A DNA stretch of 19,248 nucleotides from an uncultured Sphingobacteriales bacterium. Lineage in GTDB: Bacteria > Bacteroidota > Bacteroidia > Chitinophagales > Chitinophagaceae. The position numbers and the translations under genes were made by a program. The stretch is taken from NCBI GenBank assembly GCA_946887085.1, contig CAMPKG010000015.1, forward strand, positions 1-19,248, read 5' to 3'. Under the pieces are notes generated by a model. The model had not been told where the DNA came from, did no database searches, and saw nothing but the letters and a program-made list of their open reading frames with translations. Shown here one piece after another: positions 6,353-15,434 of the stretch. Position 1 is the first letter of the stretch. Every line of letters begins with the position of its first letter.

Positions 6353-8731
6353 TTAGCGTTGCATGATGAATCGCAACGTTTGTGTTTCTTTATTCGTTGT
6401 CATTCTCAACAGATAAGTGCCGTTCGGCAATTTGCTGTCCAGCATTATTGCCCTATTTACCTTGCCATTTTGAGGAACCGCTGTTGTTTGATAAACCACT
6501 TGCCCGGTAATACTTAACACATCGATCATTACACTCGTTTTCACATTTGCCTTCAAATTCAAAACTCCGGTAGTAGGATTAGGAAACACTTTCATATTCA
6601 GTGACCCTGGAGATAGTTCTTTTACGGATACCACGGAGTCAGGAGCGAATTTCGCAAGGAACCCGTCTTCTGTTCCCATTAGCGTAGTTTGATGAGCGCC
6701 CGACGTAGCTATACCCGCAGTACTTCTGGTATATCCGTACAAATATGCACTACCGGCGTTGTCAACAGATATCCCTGATGCAGATTCGATGGCGGCACCA
6801 CCCAAATAAGTACCGTACGTCCGCCGTCCCGCCGTATCGAATACCATGTAGTACGCGTCGGAACCACCTGATCTCGTTGGCTGGTAACTCCCCGTGGTCG
6901 TTATAGTTGCCGTGTCATCGTTTTCACCGGATATATATATCTTATTGGTTGCCGGGCTAAACCTGATCCGTGTCGCCGCTGCCTTATAGACATTGGTGCT
7001 GCCAAAATATGTGCCCCAGATACGTTGGCCGTTTGAACTGAACTTAGACAGATGCCTGCCTTTAAAATCTTGCGTAAATGTACCGGGCGTAGCGTGGTAG
7101 TTTGAGTTATTATTATTGGCTCTTGAGGTGCCGGATACATAAAAAGTCCCCGACGGCTCAACAGCTATATCCCCCAGGTAGTCTTCGGCGGTATGCCCAT
7201 AGTAAGTCGTCCACAGCCTTTGGCCTGTAGGAGAAAATTTGTAAATAATACCGTCCCCGTCCGCTGAAAAATTCTCCTGGAAGATACCCGTAGTTGCCAG
7301 GCCGGTTGTATGCGTTTCGCCTGTTGTATAGATATTGCCTGCCAGGTCTGTTCCAATATCAAACACGTGCGCGTACCCGGGCGACGAGCTACCAACGTAA
7401 GTTCCCCATAAGAGTTGACCTGTATGATCGAATTTAGCCAGGAAGCCACTATAGGGTGCCGTCGGCGTCGTTTGGTATGCACCGGGAGTTGCTATATTAA
7501 TATAGTTTTCGGTTCTACCGCCAACAATAACATTGCCGGCTGTATCAATCGTCATACAATAGGTGACGTCTTCCACGAACCCACCGTAAAAAGTACCCCA
7601 AATCGGCTGGCCCAACGAGTTTGTTTTGAGTATGAATACATCACCAAATATGCTTGTGTCTGCAACCGGTTTATGAGTACCAACAGTACCAAGGTGGCAC
7701 GAAGTATCCCCTGTACCAGCTACAATAATATCTCCGTTTTTATCTATTGCTATTCGAATCAGGCTACGACATTCATAGTAAGAACCCCATTGACGTTGCC
7801 CCATGGAATTGAATTTTAAAATGCATGCATCGTCCGGACCCATTAAAGTTGTTTGAAACGCCCCGATGGTAGCAATGTTTGAAGCACTGCTCGTACCACC
7901 CAGAACGTAACTATTATTACCAGCATCAAATGCGACATCATTTATGGCCTCATTTCCATTGCCACCGATATATGTGCTCCACATTACAGCCGGGTCGATC
8001 ACCACATTGCTTGCCGATGCCACATAGAACGTGAGCTCATTACCATCAAGAACAAATTTTGATGCCACTCTTTCTTTGCTTGTGGCATCGTAGCTATAAG
8101 GTGCATCTTCTGTAATGCTGCCCATCGGGGTTTCTGCGACCAGCTGCCCATCTTTCAACTTTAGCGATGTTGCACCGTGAAATTTCAGCCTGATATCATT
8201 AACATTGCCACCCGAACGTACTACGAAGTCGTATTTGAACTGGTTGTCGCTGCTATACAACACCCAGTCGATGTTCGGGTAGACGTTCTTGTAAGTGATC
8301 CTGTTATACTTATTGGCGATTTTCCCGGGCTCAACAGATGAATGATAGAAGGCATCGTAGTCATTCTGCTTTTCTGAAATAACTACTTTCGCGTTCCGGT
8401 CTGCACCCACCAGTTCTACATCCATGCGGTACATCTGTGCTTCAGTTGCTTCCCGGCTCATGCGGCCACCAATAGTTATTTCCCGGGTGGCCAATGTTTT
8501 GCTCCATTGATAATGAAGCTGTCCATCGCCAACGAATACATTGACTCCCTGACCTTGCAGGCTGAACTGGATATCATTGCGCGGATTTTTGAATTGATCT
8601 TTTACCTGCCCTTTATTTTCTGTAAAGGATAACCTGTTGTTCAAAAAAGGGCTATTGGTCCGCGCGCTTGCGGCAAGTGTGGTAAGGGACAATAGTACAA
8701 TGCCTGTTGCCCTTGTGATGGTTGAATGCAT
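6353..8731 (-). CDS. Secreted DUF7948-like/SBBP seven-bladed propeller protein with T9SS tail
   Basis: This is a 792-residue exported protein. The signal peptide ends near residue 23 (LAASA). Residues about 30-245 form the N-terminal 'ENKGQ' domain (SFTENKGQVKDQF, FVGDGQLHYQW, VYPNIDWVLYS, VIDPAVMWSTY), which is annotated DUF7948 in relatives. Residues about 250-705 hold seven SBBP repeats, each starting W-G-(T/S)-Y-x-G and carrying D-x-(A/G)-GN-(I/V)-x-V-x-G-x-T and IAT-x-G-(A/T)-x-Q. This is enough for one complete seven-bladed propeller. The T9SS type A tail starts near 714 (VFPNPTTGVLNL) and ends TLRFIMQR. The gene is a paralogue of the next gene upstream (8859-12215), with the same ENKGQ plus seven-repeat layout but no Ig stalk. 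A weak -7-like word (TATCTTTA on the minus strand, 8795-8802) lies 60 bases upstream. Ligand unknown. Confidence 0.9.
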   Translation of the reverse strand: MHSTITRATGIVLLSLTTLAASARTNSPFLNNRLSFTENKGQVKDQFKNPRNDIQFSLQGQGVNVFVGDGQLHYQWSKTLATREITIGGRMSREATEAQMYRMDVELVGADRNAKVVISEKQNDYDAFYHSSVEPGKIANKYNRITYKNVYPNIDWVLYSSDNQFKYDFVVRSGGNVNDIRLKFHGATSLKLKDGQLVAETPMGSITEDAPYSYDATSKERVASKFVLDGNELTFYVASASNVVIDPAVMWSTYIGGNGNEAINDVAFDAGNNSYVLGGTSSASNIATIGAFQTTLMGPDDACILKFNSMGQRQWGSYYECRSLIRIAIDKNGDIIVAGTGDTSCHLGTVGTHKPVADTSIFGDVFILKTNSLGQPIWGTFYGGFVEDVTYCMTIDTAGNVIVGGRTENYINIATPGAYQTTPTAPYSGFLAKFDHTGQLLWGTYVGSSSPGYAHVFDIGTDLAGNIYTTGETHTTGLATTGIFQENFSADGDGIIYKFSPTGQRLWTTYYGHTAEDYLGDIAVEPSGTFYVSGTSRANNNNSNYHATPGTFTQDFKGRHLSKFSSNGQRIWGTYFGSTNVYKAAATRIRFSPATNKIYISGENDDTATITTTGSYQPTRSGGSDAYYMVFDTAGRRTYGTYLGGAAIESASGISVDNAGSAYLYGYTRSTAGIATSGAHQTTLMGTEDGFLAKFAPDSVVSVKELSPGSLNMKVFPNPTTGVLNLKANVKTSVMIDVLSITGQVVYQTTAVPQNGKVNRAIMLDSKLPNGTYLLRMTTNKETQTLRFIMQR

Positions 8732-8818
8732 ACAAAGGTTTTACGGTTAAACAATTACTCCTTCTCAGCCCAACCTATAGACGCGATGATACTCTAAAGA
8801 TATTAATAAACAGTTGAC

Positions 8819-8843
8819 TAAAAAAAGCCCGTCAAACGGGCTT
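8819..8843 (-). terminator. Rho-independent terminator of the minus-strand gene 8859-12215
   Basis: Read on the minus strand, AAGCCCG (8843-8837) pairs with CGGGCTT (8831-8825) around a five-base loop and continues into a T run (plus-strand A run 8820-8826). It lies 16 bases after the stop and separates the two propeller genes transcriptionally. Confidence 0.8.
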
Positions 8844-8858
8844 ATAATTAAATTCACA

Positions 8859-11800
8859 TTAATCCGAAACCACAAATCGCACGTCCCGTTTCTTTCCTTT
8901 CACATCAAGCCGCAGTACATAAACGCCGTTGCTCAGCCTGCCGGCTATCTCTATCGACTTTGAAAAACGCTTTTGTTTCGTTGTTGTCGAGTCGCGGTAT
9001 ATGGCTTTGCCCATTGCGTCTACTATCTCAAAATTTACTTCCTGGTTTTCCTGGGTGTTGCCGCTTATGGTAAATAGCCCCTTATTAGGATTGGGCGAAA
9101 TTGTGAACACCAACTCTTCCGAAACCCTCACGTAGATAGAAGCTGATGCAGAGCAGGCGCCACGGCTGACAGTAAAAGTGTAACTGCCACGCTGCGCCGC
9201 CGCGATATCTGCCATCATTGCAATTTTATCGCCGGAAGAAAAACCCGCCGGGCCTGTCCATGAGTACGTAACACTATCGATCCTGTTCGAGTTGCCGGTC
9301 AATATCAATGAATCCCCCTGGTAAAGGAGCGGCACTGCATCTATCCACGCCTGCAGGTCAACTACATCGGCAAATACAGATATCGTGTCTGATGCGCAGC
9401 CATTACTGTTCAGCAGCAGTTTATACCAATCCCGGTGCTTAGCCGTTGTTCCGTTGATGAGCATTATATCACCATTCACTACCAATCCATCGGGGCCATA
9501 CCAGGTATAGGACGATGGTATATTGCCCACAGCCGTCAGCTTTAACTGTTTACCCGCACATATGGGGCTGTTGTTGGTGATCTCTGTAGCAACCGGTGCC
9601 GGCTTTACTGTTACCACCACGGTATCCTTCCCGATACAGCCGTTCCTGTTTGCAGTAATGATATAATTGCCCGAGCCCAGCGCCGATGCTTTTGCGGCGT
9701 ATATCATCGGGCCGGTATGGGTCATGCCCTGCGGCGTGAGCCATTGGTAGGTGGCACCTGCCACGGTATCTGTTATCACCAGCTTCAGCGAGTCGTTGGC
9801 GCAAACCACAGTTGGGCCTGCAATGGCTACCTTCACTGCATCGGTAACACGTATGTCCACGCCGTTGTCTTTCGACACGTAATAAGGCATGGAAGAAACT
9901 ATCCGTATGCGGTAGCCATTACCCGGCGGTGTGTTCAACGGAATAGTTACGGGGATCGCTGCACTCTGGTTAGCCTTGAGGTACCCAACATTTACAGGGT
10001 TGGCAAAACTGCCATTAGCGTCAGACAGTTGGGCCCTGAACTCGTTCATTGAATGAAAAATATACTGCACTGTATATGGTAAGCTGAATTGCTGCGGGAC
10101 ACAGAGCAGGGTATCATTGAAAGGCTGGTTAATAAACACGGTTGTATCGTAGAATTGTGCGACAAACCCGTCAGAGGGTCCCTTCAGCACTATCTGCGAG
10201 CCCGCGGGGTTCGAAATGCCCGTCGGGCTTTGGGTAGTGCCGCATACCAGGATATTATTTAAGGGGTCAGTCGCCGCCCCTAAACAGTTGTCGTAGTTCA
10301 CACCGCCGTAGTAACTGCCCCAGATCCTTTTGCCGGCTTCGTCAAATTTTGCAAGAAAACCATCCGAGGCTCCTGCCTGCACAAGCTGGTGGCCGTTCGC
10401 CGAAGCGATATTATTGGTGCTCTCGGTACGTCCGGCGAGATAAACATTCTGTTCGTTGTCAGCTGCTATGCCATGTGGAAAGTCTGCCATATCGCCGCCG
10501 TAATAGGTACCCCATTGCCGTACCAGCGCTTTGTTGAATTTTACCAGGAAGCCGTCACTATTGCTACCGGGCGCTGCCTGGTGCGCCCCTGCCGTGGCGA
10601 TGCCTGTAGTACTTGCTGTAGTACCTGCCAGGTATACTGCGCCGTCCTCTTTGCATTCTATAACGATAGCATAGTCATTGCCATTGCCGCCGTAGTAGGT
10701 GGTGTGCGTCATCAGTCCATCCGGACCGAACCTGACAAGAAATGCATCACTCATGCCCGCATTTGACGGCTGATGGCTGCCCGGCGTGGTCAGCAAATTC
10801 GGAGATTGTGTGTCACCGCAGAATATGATATTGCCATCTGCGTCGACAGCAACATCGCCCATTGACTCGTTGCCTGCGGTGCCATAATAGCTGCCCCACA
10901 AACGGACGCCGTCTTTGTCAAATTTCACCAGGAAAAGATCAAGCCCTGCTGCCTGGTTGGGCATAAAGGTACCCGGTGTAGCAATGTCCGCAGCTTCATA
11001 AGTTGAACCAAGCAAATATGCATTTCCGGCTTTGTCGCAGGCAATGCGGGCCTCTTCAATATAGGTTGTGGGATAATAAGTGCCCCAGGCACGTTGCCCG
11101 GCCTCTGTAAAACAAGCTGCAAACAAAATATAGGCGCTTGTAAGACTGCCGTACACCTCGTCGTGCGCACCGGCAGATGCTATACCATCGGGACTCTGAG
11201 TGCCGCCGGTGACGTAAAGCCTGCCATCCACTACACCGGTAATATTCCAGATAAAGTCGTTTGCGCTGCCTCCATAGTAAGTACACCAGACGGGCTGGCT
11301 GTTCTTATCCAGTTTTGCGATAAATGCATCCTGGAAACCGCTTAATACTACATCATGCACACCGGCCGTAGCGATATTGGAACTGGTAGTTCCCCCGGCT
11401 ATGTATACGTTGGCGAGGCTGTCTGTCGAAATACTGTTGGCATTCTCTCCATTGTTACCCCCGAAATAAGTTCCCCACTCCAATACCGGGTCTATCACAA
11501 GTATTGCGTCCATCGGCCCGACATCAAAACTCAATACATTATTCTTCAGCACAAAAGAAGAAGGAACTTCAGGTGTTGTGCCGGCAATGTAGCTATACGG
11601 CTTTTTTTCAGTGATGCTGCCAAATGGTGTAATTGCGGTTACCGCTCCATTTTTCAGGCTCAGCGAGGTCGCGCCTTCATACCGTAGTTTGATGTTTGAA
11701 GGATCGCCGCCGGGATGCACAATGAAATCGTATTTCAGCTGGCCGTTGTTGCTGTACAGTACCCAGTCTATTTCCGGGTAGATGTTTTTGTAAGTGATCT

Positions 11801-12215
11801 TATTAAAGCTATGAGCTGTTACACCACTTACCTGCGCCTGGTAGTAGTTCTCGTAATATGCCTGCTGTTCGTCTTTTATCGCTTCAGCATTAATGTTGGC
11901 GCCTTCCAGCACCACATCCAATCGATATACTTCTGTTTGTATTTCCGTTTTAGGGTCGTCGTGCAATTGCGTGCCCAATACTTTTTGCCATTGATAGTGC
12001 AGGGTACCATCGCCCACAAAGATCTTTATGTCTCCGGCATCAAGTTTAAAGTCGATATCATTGCGCACCTCCTGGTGCTGATCCGTTATCTGCCCTTTGT
12101 TCTCAATAAACGACAAAGGTTTAGCAGGCGACTGTTTGCGTACACCGGGATTTGCATTCAGGAATGACGGAAACAAAAAGCAACCGATAAAAACAACAAG
12201 TAACGATCTCATCAT
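8859..12215 (-). CDS. Secreted DUF7948-like/SBBP propeller protein with Ig-like stalk and T9SS tail
   Basis: This is a 1118-residue exported protein. The signal peptide ends near residue 22 (PSFLNA). The 'ENKGQ' domain spans about 33-240 (SFIENKGQITDQH, FVGDGTLHYQW, IYPEIDWVLYS, VIDPVLEWGTY). Seven SBBP repeats follow (about 243-690; WGTYYGG, WGSYYGT, HTTYYGG, WGSYYGG starts). Next comes a roughly 100-residue module (about 694-795) also present in the two Ig-array proteins (INQPFNDT ... QLSDANGSF ... NTPPGNGYRIRI). Three Ig/PKD-like domains follow (about 800-873, 876-952, 953-1033), with paired Cys and W-x-x-P-x-G cores. The T9SS tail starts near 1033 (ISPNPNKGLF) and ends VRFVVSD, with an acidic last residue, unlike the other five. 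Start MM at 12215; either Met gives a working signal peptide. It lies 58 bases after the stop of the Ig-array gene, so co-transcription is likely. Probably a surface adhesin or binding protein, but the ligand is unknown. Confidence 0.9.
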   Translation of the reverse strand: MMRSLLVVFIGCFLFPSFLNANPGVRKQSPAKPLSFIENKGQITDQHQEVRNDIDFKLDAGDIKIFVGDGTLHYQWQKVLGTQLHDDPKTEIQTEVYRLDVVLEGANINAEAIKDEQQAYYENYYQAQVSGVTAHSFNKITYKNIYPEIDWVLYSNNGQLKYDFIVHPGGDPSNIKLRYEGATSLSLKNGAVTAITPFGSITEKKPYSYIAGTTPEVPSSFVLKNNVLSFDVGPMDAILVIDPVLEWGTYFGGNNGENANSISTDSLANVYIAGGTTSSNIATAGVHDVVLSGFQDAFIAKLDKNSQPVWCTYYGGSANDFIWNITGVVDGRLYVTGGTQSPDGIASAGAHDEVYGSLTSAYILFAACFTEAGQRAWGTYYPTTYIEEARIACDKAGNAYLLGSTYEAADIATPGTFMPNQAAGLDLFLVKFDKDGVRLWGSYYGTAGNESMGDVAVDADGNIIFCGDTQSPNLLTTPGSHQPSNAGMSDAFLVRFGPDGLMTHTTYYGGNGNDYAIVIECKEDGAVYLAGTTASTTGIATAGAHQAAPGSNSDGFLVKFNKALVRQWGTYYGGDMADFPHGIAADNEQNVYLAGRTESTNNIASANGHQLVQAGASDGFLAKFDEAGKRIWGSYYGGVNYDNCLGAATDPLNNILVCGTTQSPTGISNPAGSQIVLKGPSDGFVAQFYDTTVFINQPFNDTLLCVPQQFSLPYTVQYIFHSMNEFRAQLSDANGSFANPVNVGYLKANQSAAIPVTIPLNTPPGNGYRIRIVSSMPYYVSKDNGVDIRVTDAVKVAIAGPTVVCANDSLKLVITDTVAGATYQWLTPQGMTHTGPMIYAAKASALGSGNYIITANRNGCIGKDTVVVTVKPAPVATEITNNSPICAGKQLKLTAVGNIPSSYTWYGPDGLVVNGDIMLINGTTAKHRDWYKLLLNSNGCASDTISVFADVVDLQAWIDAVPLLYQGDSLILTGNSNRIDSVTYSWTGPAGFSSGDKIAMMADIAAAQRGSYTFTVSRGACSASASIYVRVSEELVFTISPNPNKGLFTISGNTQENQEVNFEIVDAMGKAIYRDSTTTKQKRFSKSIEIAGRLSNGVYVLRLDVKGKKRDVRFVVSD

Positions 12216-12246
12216 ATTTCACATGTATAACCCTGTGAAGTTAATG

Positions 12247-12275
12247 AAATCACACCATTGTTGAAGGGGTGATTT
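12247..12275 (-). terminator. Weak hairpin at the 3' end of the Ig-array gene
   Basis: AAATCACACC (12247-12256) and GGGGTGATTT (12266-12275) can pair with one mismatch around a nine-base loop, overlapping the stop codon of the gene that ends at 12274. Only a poor T-rich tail follows on the minus strand, so it may attenuate rather than end transcription into the next gene. Confidence 0.35.
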
Positions 12276-14667
12276 AGCGGCTGACAGTGAATTTGACCGT
12301 GTTCACCCCGCTGCCCGAAATCAGCCTCAGCGAATACACGCCTGCAGTTATATTCGACGGGAGATTAACCCGCACAACACCTGCCGGAACTGCTTTTTGC
12401 CTGTGCACCAGCTGCCCCACCGCATTGATCACTTCCAGCTCAGCAGGCTGGCTGCTTGCGGGCAGGCTGAGCGTAAAGCTGCCATTGTTCGGATTCGGGT
12501 ATAGCCTCAGTACGCCGTCCCTGCGCGCATCGTCAATGCCGGTTGCAAAATTGATCGTAATAGTATCGCTCGTTGCTACTTTCGGCTCCGCACAAACATC
12601 ACTGCTGATGACCAGGCAGCTGATCTTATCGTTAGGGTGTAAACCGTTGGCACTCCAGTTGGCATGTATCGCACCCAGCACGTCCTGCCCGTTACGCTTC
12701 CACTGGAATACCGGCTTATAACCCCCATTGGTAACGATAGCAGTAAATGCCACCTGCTGGCCCGGCTGCGGATGCTCAGGGTTGGAGCTGATGCTCAGAG
12801 ACGGCTTGGTAGTTATTGGCAGCACCGTCATTTTAATGCCGTTGCTGTAAAGCGTAAGCGATGAAGCACAAACATTCGGCGCTGTCATCCTGCAATAGAA
12901 TGAGTCGCCTGTTGTAATAGCTGAAGTTGTATACAAAGTTGAATTAGCTCCCGGTATGATAGTTCCATTTTTGAACCACTGGTAACCCGGCGTAGGGCCG
13001 GGATTCGTTGGTACAACTACAAAGGTGGCTACTGTGCCGTCGCAGATCGTATCGTTCGGGCTTACCCAGCCACCTATCGACGATACCTGGTTGAGCAACG
13101 CTGTCGTGGTGTCGGCATCAGGCGTGCAGCCGTTCAATGTTACGGATACTATATAGTCGCCGATATGATTGAGCGTGGCAGCGGGTATCACAGGGTTTTG
13201 CTGCGTTGATGTGAAATTGTTCGGCCCAGTCCAGTTATAGCTTACACCGGAGGTGCTGCTATTGGCGTTGAGCTGAATATCTTCTCCCGCACATATCGGC
13301 GTGTTGTTGCCTGCCACAGGTACAGCGGGCATCAGCTTTATCGTAGCCGTAGTACTACCCGGTTGCGAGGTGCAACCGTTCAGCGTAGCCGTTACACTAT
13401 ATATCCCTGTATTTGCAATAGTCGGGTTGCTGATAACAGGGCTTTGCTGGAAGGATGTGAACGACACAGGGCCTGCCCAACTGTAGTTGACCCCCGCCGT
13501 GGCGCTTGTTGCCGAGAGGTTAAGGTCAGTTCCTTCACACACAGGCCCGTTATTGGTAGCAGCCGGAACAGCGGGCATCGGTTTTACCAGTACCGTAATA
13601 GTATCTTTTGCAATACACCCGTTTGCCGTAGCGGTAACAACATAATCGCCCGAATTTGCGGGCACGGCATTGCTGAGAGTTGCGTTTTTCTGGTTGGAGC
13701 TGAAACTTAACGGCCCGGACCAGCTATACGCAGCAACCGGCAAATTGGCGGTCGCGTTGAGGTTGAGCGTAGCACCCTCACATATAGGCGAGTTGCTTAC
13801 CGCAACGACAGAGCCAAGCGAAGAAACTACGTCTATCGTTTGTAATAACACCTGCGACTGACGTAAAGGTGCGGAACTGATCATGCGCAATTTATATCCC
13901 GAGCCGGCAGGCGTAGATAAAGGAAGAACCCCATGTATCACCCCGCTCGAAGTAGCCGTCGCTGTGCCGATATTTACAGGCGATGCAAAACTTCCTGCAG
14001 CGTTCGAAAGTTGCAGGGTAAACACATTGCCCGCGCCAAATACAGGATTGGTAGAATACGCAACATGCACACTATCTCCCGGACATTTCACGGTGTCGGT
14101 ATATGGCTGGTTTATCGTTACTATGGTATCGAACGCGAAGTAGAATTCATATACGGTACCGCCAAGCGAATAAGATCCGTTGTGATGCACCCTTACCGAG
14201 TCGGCAGGGAAGGGTGTAAGAATGTCAAGCTGGCCACTTGCCGCGGCCGTTGTCACTTCAAGGTTTCCTGCCACGGTGTGCAGCACCCCGCTGTGCGGAG
14301 ACGTTGTGCACGCACCTGCATGCAGCGACAACATCCCATTAGTAAGCGGATAGGCCGAACCGTTCACAAAAATCGTGATCACCTCACCAGAGTTCTGCGC
14401 CCACATTTTCAGTCGTATCCTGTTTATCGGCGTACTGAACGCATATTTATATCCGAGGCCGGTAGCGCTTCCGCCGCAATAATAATTGTTACCGATAAGG
14501 CCACAGGCGGGCGCTGCGTAGGTAGCGGCCAAAGCAGTGGCAGTTACTGTTACTGAGTTGGTGCCCACCACCTGTGTGCCCGACGTATGGGTTACCTGGT
14601 AGTACGTTTGTGCCTTAGCTCCAAACACAGCACACAGCAACATCACTAAGGGTATAAGTTTGCGCAT
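12274..14667 (-). CDS. Secreted Ig-like array protein with T9SS tail, unrecognised N-terminal head
   Basis: This is an exported protein of 797 residues. I place the start at the ATG at 14667 (MRKLIPLVMLLCAVFGAKAQ, a clean signal peptide). A longer frame to 14706 would begin inside the promoter. Residues about 20-165 form a beta-rich head I do not recognise (FSTPINRIRLKMWAQNSGE, FVNGSAYPL). Residues about 178-279 are the QLSN/GSF module shared with two other genes here. Three Ig/PKD-like repeats follow (about 283-365, 366-448, 449-530; NSPICEG, YSWSGP, GDYVVTATANGC patterns). Two further related domains lie at about 532-618 (NDTICDG ... YQWFKNG) and 619-708 (FQWKRNGQ). The T9SS tail runs from about 720 (LYPNPNNGSF) to VKFTVSR. 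From the Ig repeats onward it is a close paralogue of 16417-19248. It probably leads an operon with 8859-12215. Confidence 0.88.
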   Translation of the reverse strand: MRKLIPLVMLLCAVFGAKAQTYYQVTHTSGTQVVGTNSVTVTATALAATYAAPACGLIGNNYYCGGSATGLGYKYAFSTPINRIRLKMWAQNSGEVITIFVNGSAYPLTNGMLSLHAGACTTSPHSGVLHTVAGNLEVTTAAASGQLDILTPFPADSVRVHHNGSYSLGGTVYEFYFAFDTIVTINQPYTDTVKCPGDSVHVAYSTNPVFGAGNVFTLQLSNAAGSFASPVNIGTATATSSGVIHGVLPLSTPAGSGYKLRMISSAPLRQSQVLLQTIDVVSSLGSVVAVSNSPICEGATLNLNATANLPVAAYSWSGPLSFSSNQKNATLSNAVPANSGDYVVTATANGCIAKDTITVLVKPMPAVPAATNNGPVCEGTDLNLSATSATAGVNYSWAGPVSFTSFQQSPVISNPTIANTGIYSVTATLNGCTSQPGSTTATIKLMPAVPVAGNNTPICAGEDIQLNANSSTSGVSYNWTGPNNFTSTQQNPVIPAATLNHIGDYIVSVTLNGCTPDADTTTALLNQVSSIGGWVSPNDTICDGTVATFVVVPTNPGPTPGYQWFKNGTIIPGANSTLYTTSAITTGDSFYCRMTAPNVCASSLTLYSNGIKMTVLPITTKPSLSISSNPEHPQPGQQVAFTAIVTNGGYKPVFQWKRNGQDVLGAIHANWSANGLHPNDKISCLVISSDVCAEPKVATSDTITINFATGIDDARRDGVLRLYPNPNNGSFTLSLPASSQPAELEVINAVGQLVHRQKAVPAGVVRVNLPSNITAGVYSLRLISGSGVNTVKFTVSR

Positions 14668-14684
14668 AAATTCTGTTTGCAACC

Positions 14685-14714
14685 TAAATTTAGCGTTTTT
14701 TATCATCTGTTCAA
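14685..14714 (-). promoter_or_regulatory. Bacteroidota promoter of the Ig-array gene (TTG-N19-TAAATTTA)
   Basis: On the minus strand, TTG (14714-14712) is followed after exactly 19 bases by TAAATTTA (14692-14685), seven of eight bases matching TAnnTTTG. Transcription would start near 14679, about 12 bases before the ATG at 14667. This supports the shorter start. Confidence 0.6.
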
Positions 14715-14776
14715 CGCAAATTCAGATCGTGCTAGTAACGGTCCTGCGGGTAAAAGCTTTGTTTGCTTACGATAAC

Positions 14777-14807
14777 AAAAAAGCGCTCCCGTAAAATACA
14801 GGAGCGC
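14777..14807 (-). terminator. Rho-independent terminator of the DUF4142 gene
   Basis: Read on the minus strand, GCGCTCCTGTA (14807-14797) pairs with TACGGGAGCGC (14793-14783), with one G-T pair and a three-base loop. Six T follow (plus-strand A 14777-14782). It lies 33 bases after the stop of the DUF4142 gene. Confidence 0.88.
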
Positions 14808-14839
14808 CAACCTTAGTTGACAAACATACTAAGAGGTCA

Positions 14840-15412
14840 TTACCTGTCGGGCATATTGTCAAATTTTTCCTCCAGCTTTTCAGCCATGTCCATATGAGAC
14901 CGTAATGTCGGCAGCGATTTTCTAATGATGCCCACAAGCTCTGACTCCTGGATCTTCTGATCGGCCCTTTCAAAACGGCGTATGAGCCTGCGGTGCTGGT
15001 CAGCCATCTCGTCGGCCCATTCTTCATCCCATTCGTTGCCGGCCCGCTCTGTCAGGTTCACGTTTGTGTCGGCATCTATGTCGCCCAGGCTGATATTCTT
15101 TTTACTTGCAAAATCTCTCAGTTCCTTATCCATTTGCTCGTGATCGGATTTCATTTGCCGCGCCTGCGATTTTAGTTCGGCATCTGTGCCCCTGTTGATG
15201 CCCGCATTAAGCCAGGCCAGTTCTTCGGCATTCGCCTCGATCGCATCTGTTACGAAGTCTTCGTCCCTGTTGGCATCGGTAACTGTTGCGTATTCATCGG
15301 CGCGTGTCGATGCGGTGTCTTCATCCACGCGCGCGCCATCTCCCGCGGTATCGCAGGATGAGATGGTCAATGCAAGGCACAGGATGCTGTAAGCTAATTT
15401 TGAAATTTTCAT
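14840..15412 (-). CDS. DUF4142 family lipoprotein
   Basis: This 190-residue protein is predicted to be a lipoprotein: a hydrophobic signal ends in LTISSC, a lipobox with Cys20 as the lipidated residue, followed by an acidic DTAGDGARVDED segment. Residues about 50-185 fit the DUF4142 family of four-helix, ferritin-like proteins. The visible signs are an N-terminal helix with FVTDAIEANAEELAWLNAG, then ELKSQARQMKSDHEQMDKEL, and a C-terminal helix with LPTLRSHMDMAEKLEEKFD. Family members are periplasmic or membrane-anchored and of unknown biochemical role; some are linked to stress responses. Only 22 bases separate it from the upstream gene 15435-15875, so the two are probably one operon. A strong terminator follows. 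Length is normal for the family. Confidence 0.85.
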   Translation of the reverse strand: MKISKLAYSILCLALTISSCDTAGDGARVDEDTASTRADEYATVTDANRDEDFVTDAIEANAEELAWLNAGINRGTDAELKSQARQMKSDHEQMDKELRDFASKKNISLGDIDADTNVNLTERAGNEWDEEWADEMADQHRRLIRRFERADQKIQESELVGIIRKSLPTLRSHMDMAEKLEEKFDNMPDR

Positions 15413-15434
15413 AGTTCGGCGTTTTAGTTATAAT

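Noticed and set aside
13933..14556. 207-codon open frame antisense to the Ig-array gene
   Set aside because: A shadow frame rich in Arg, Cys and His, opposite a protein with clear Ig repeats and sorting tail.
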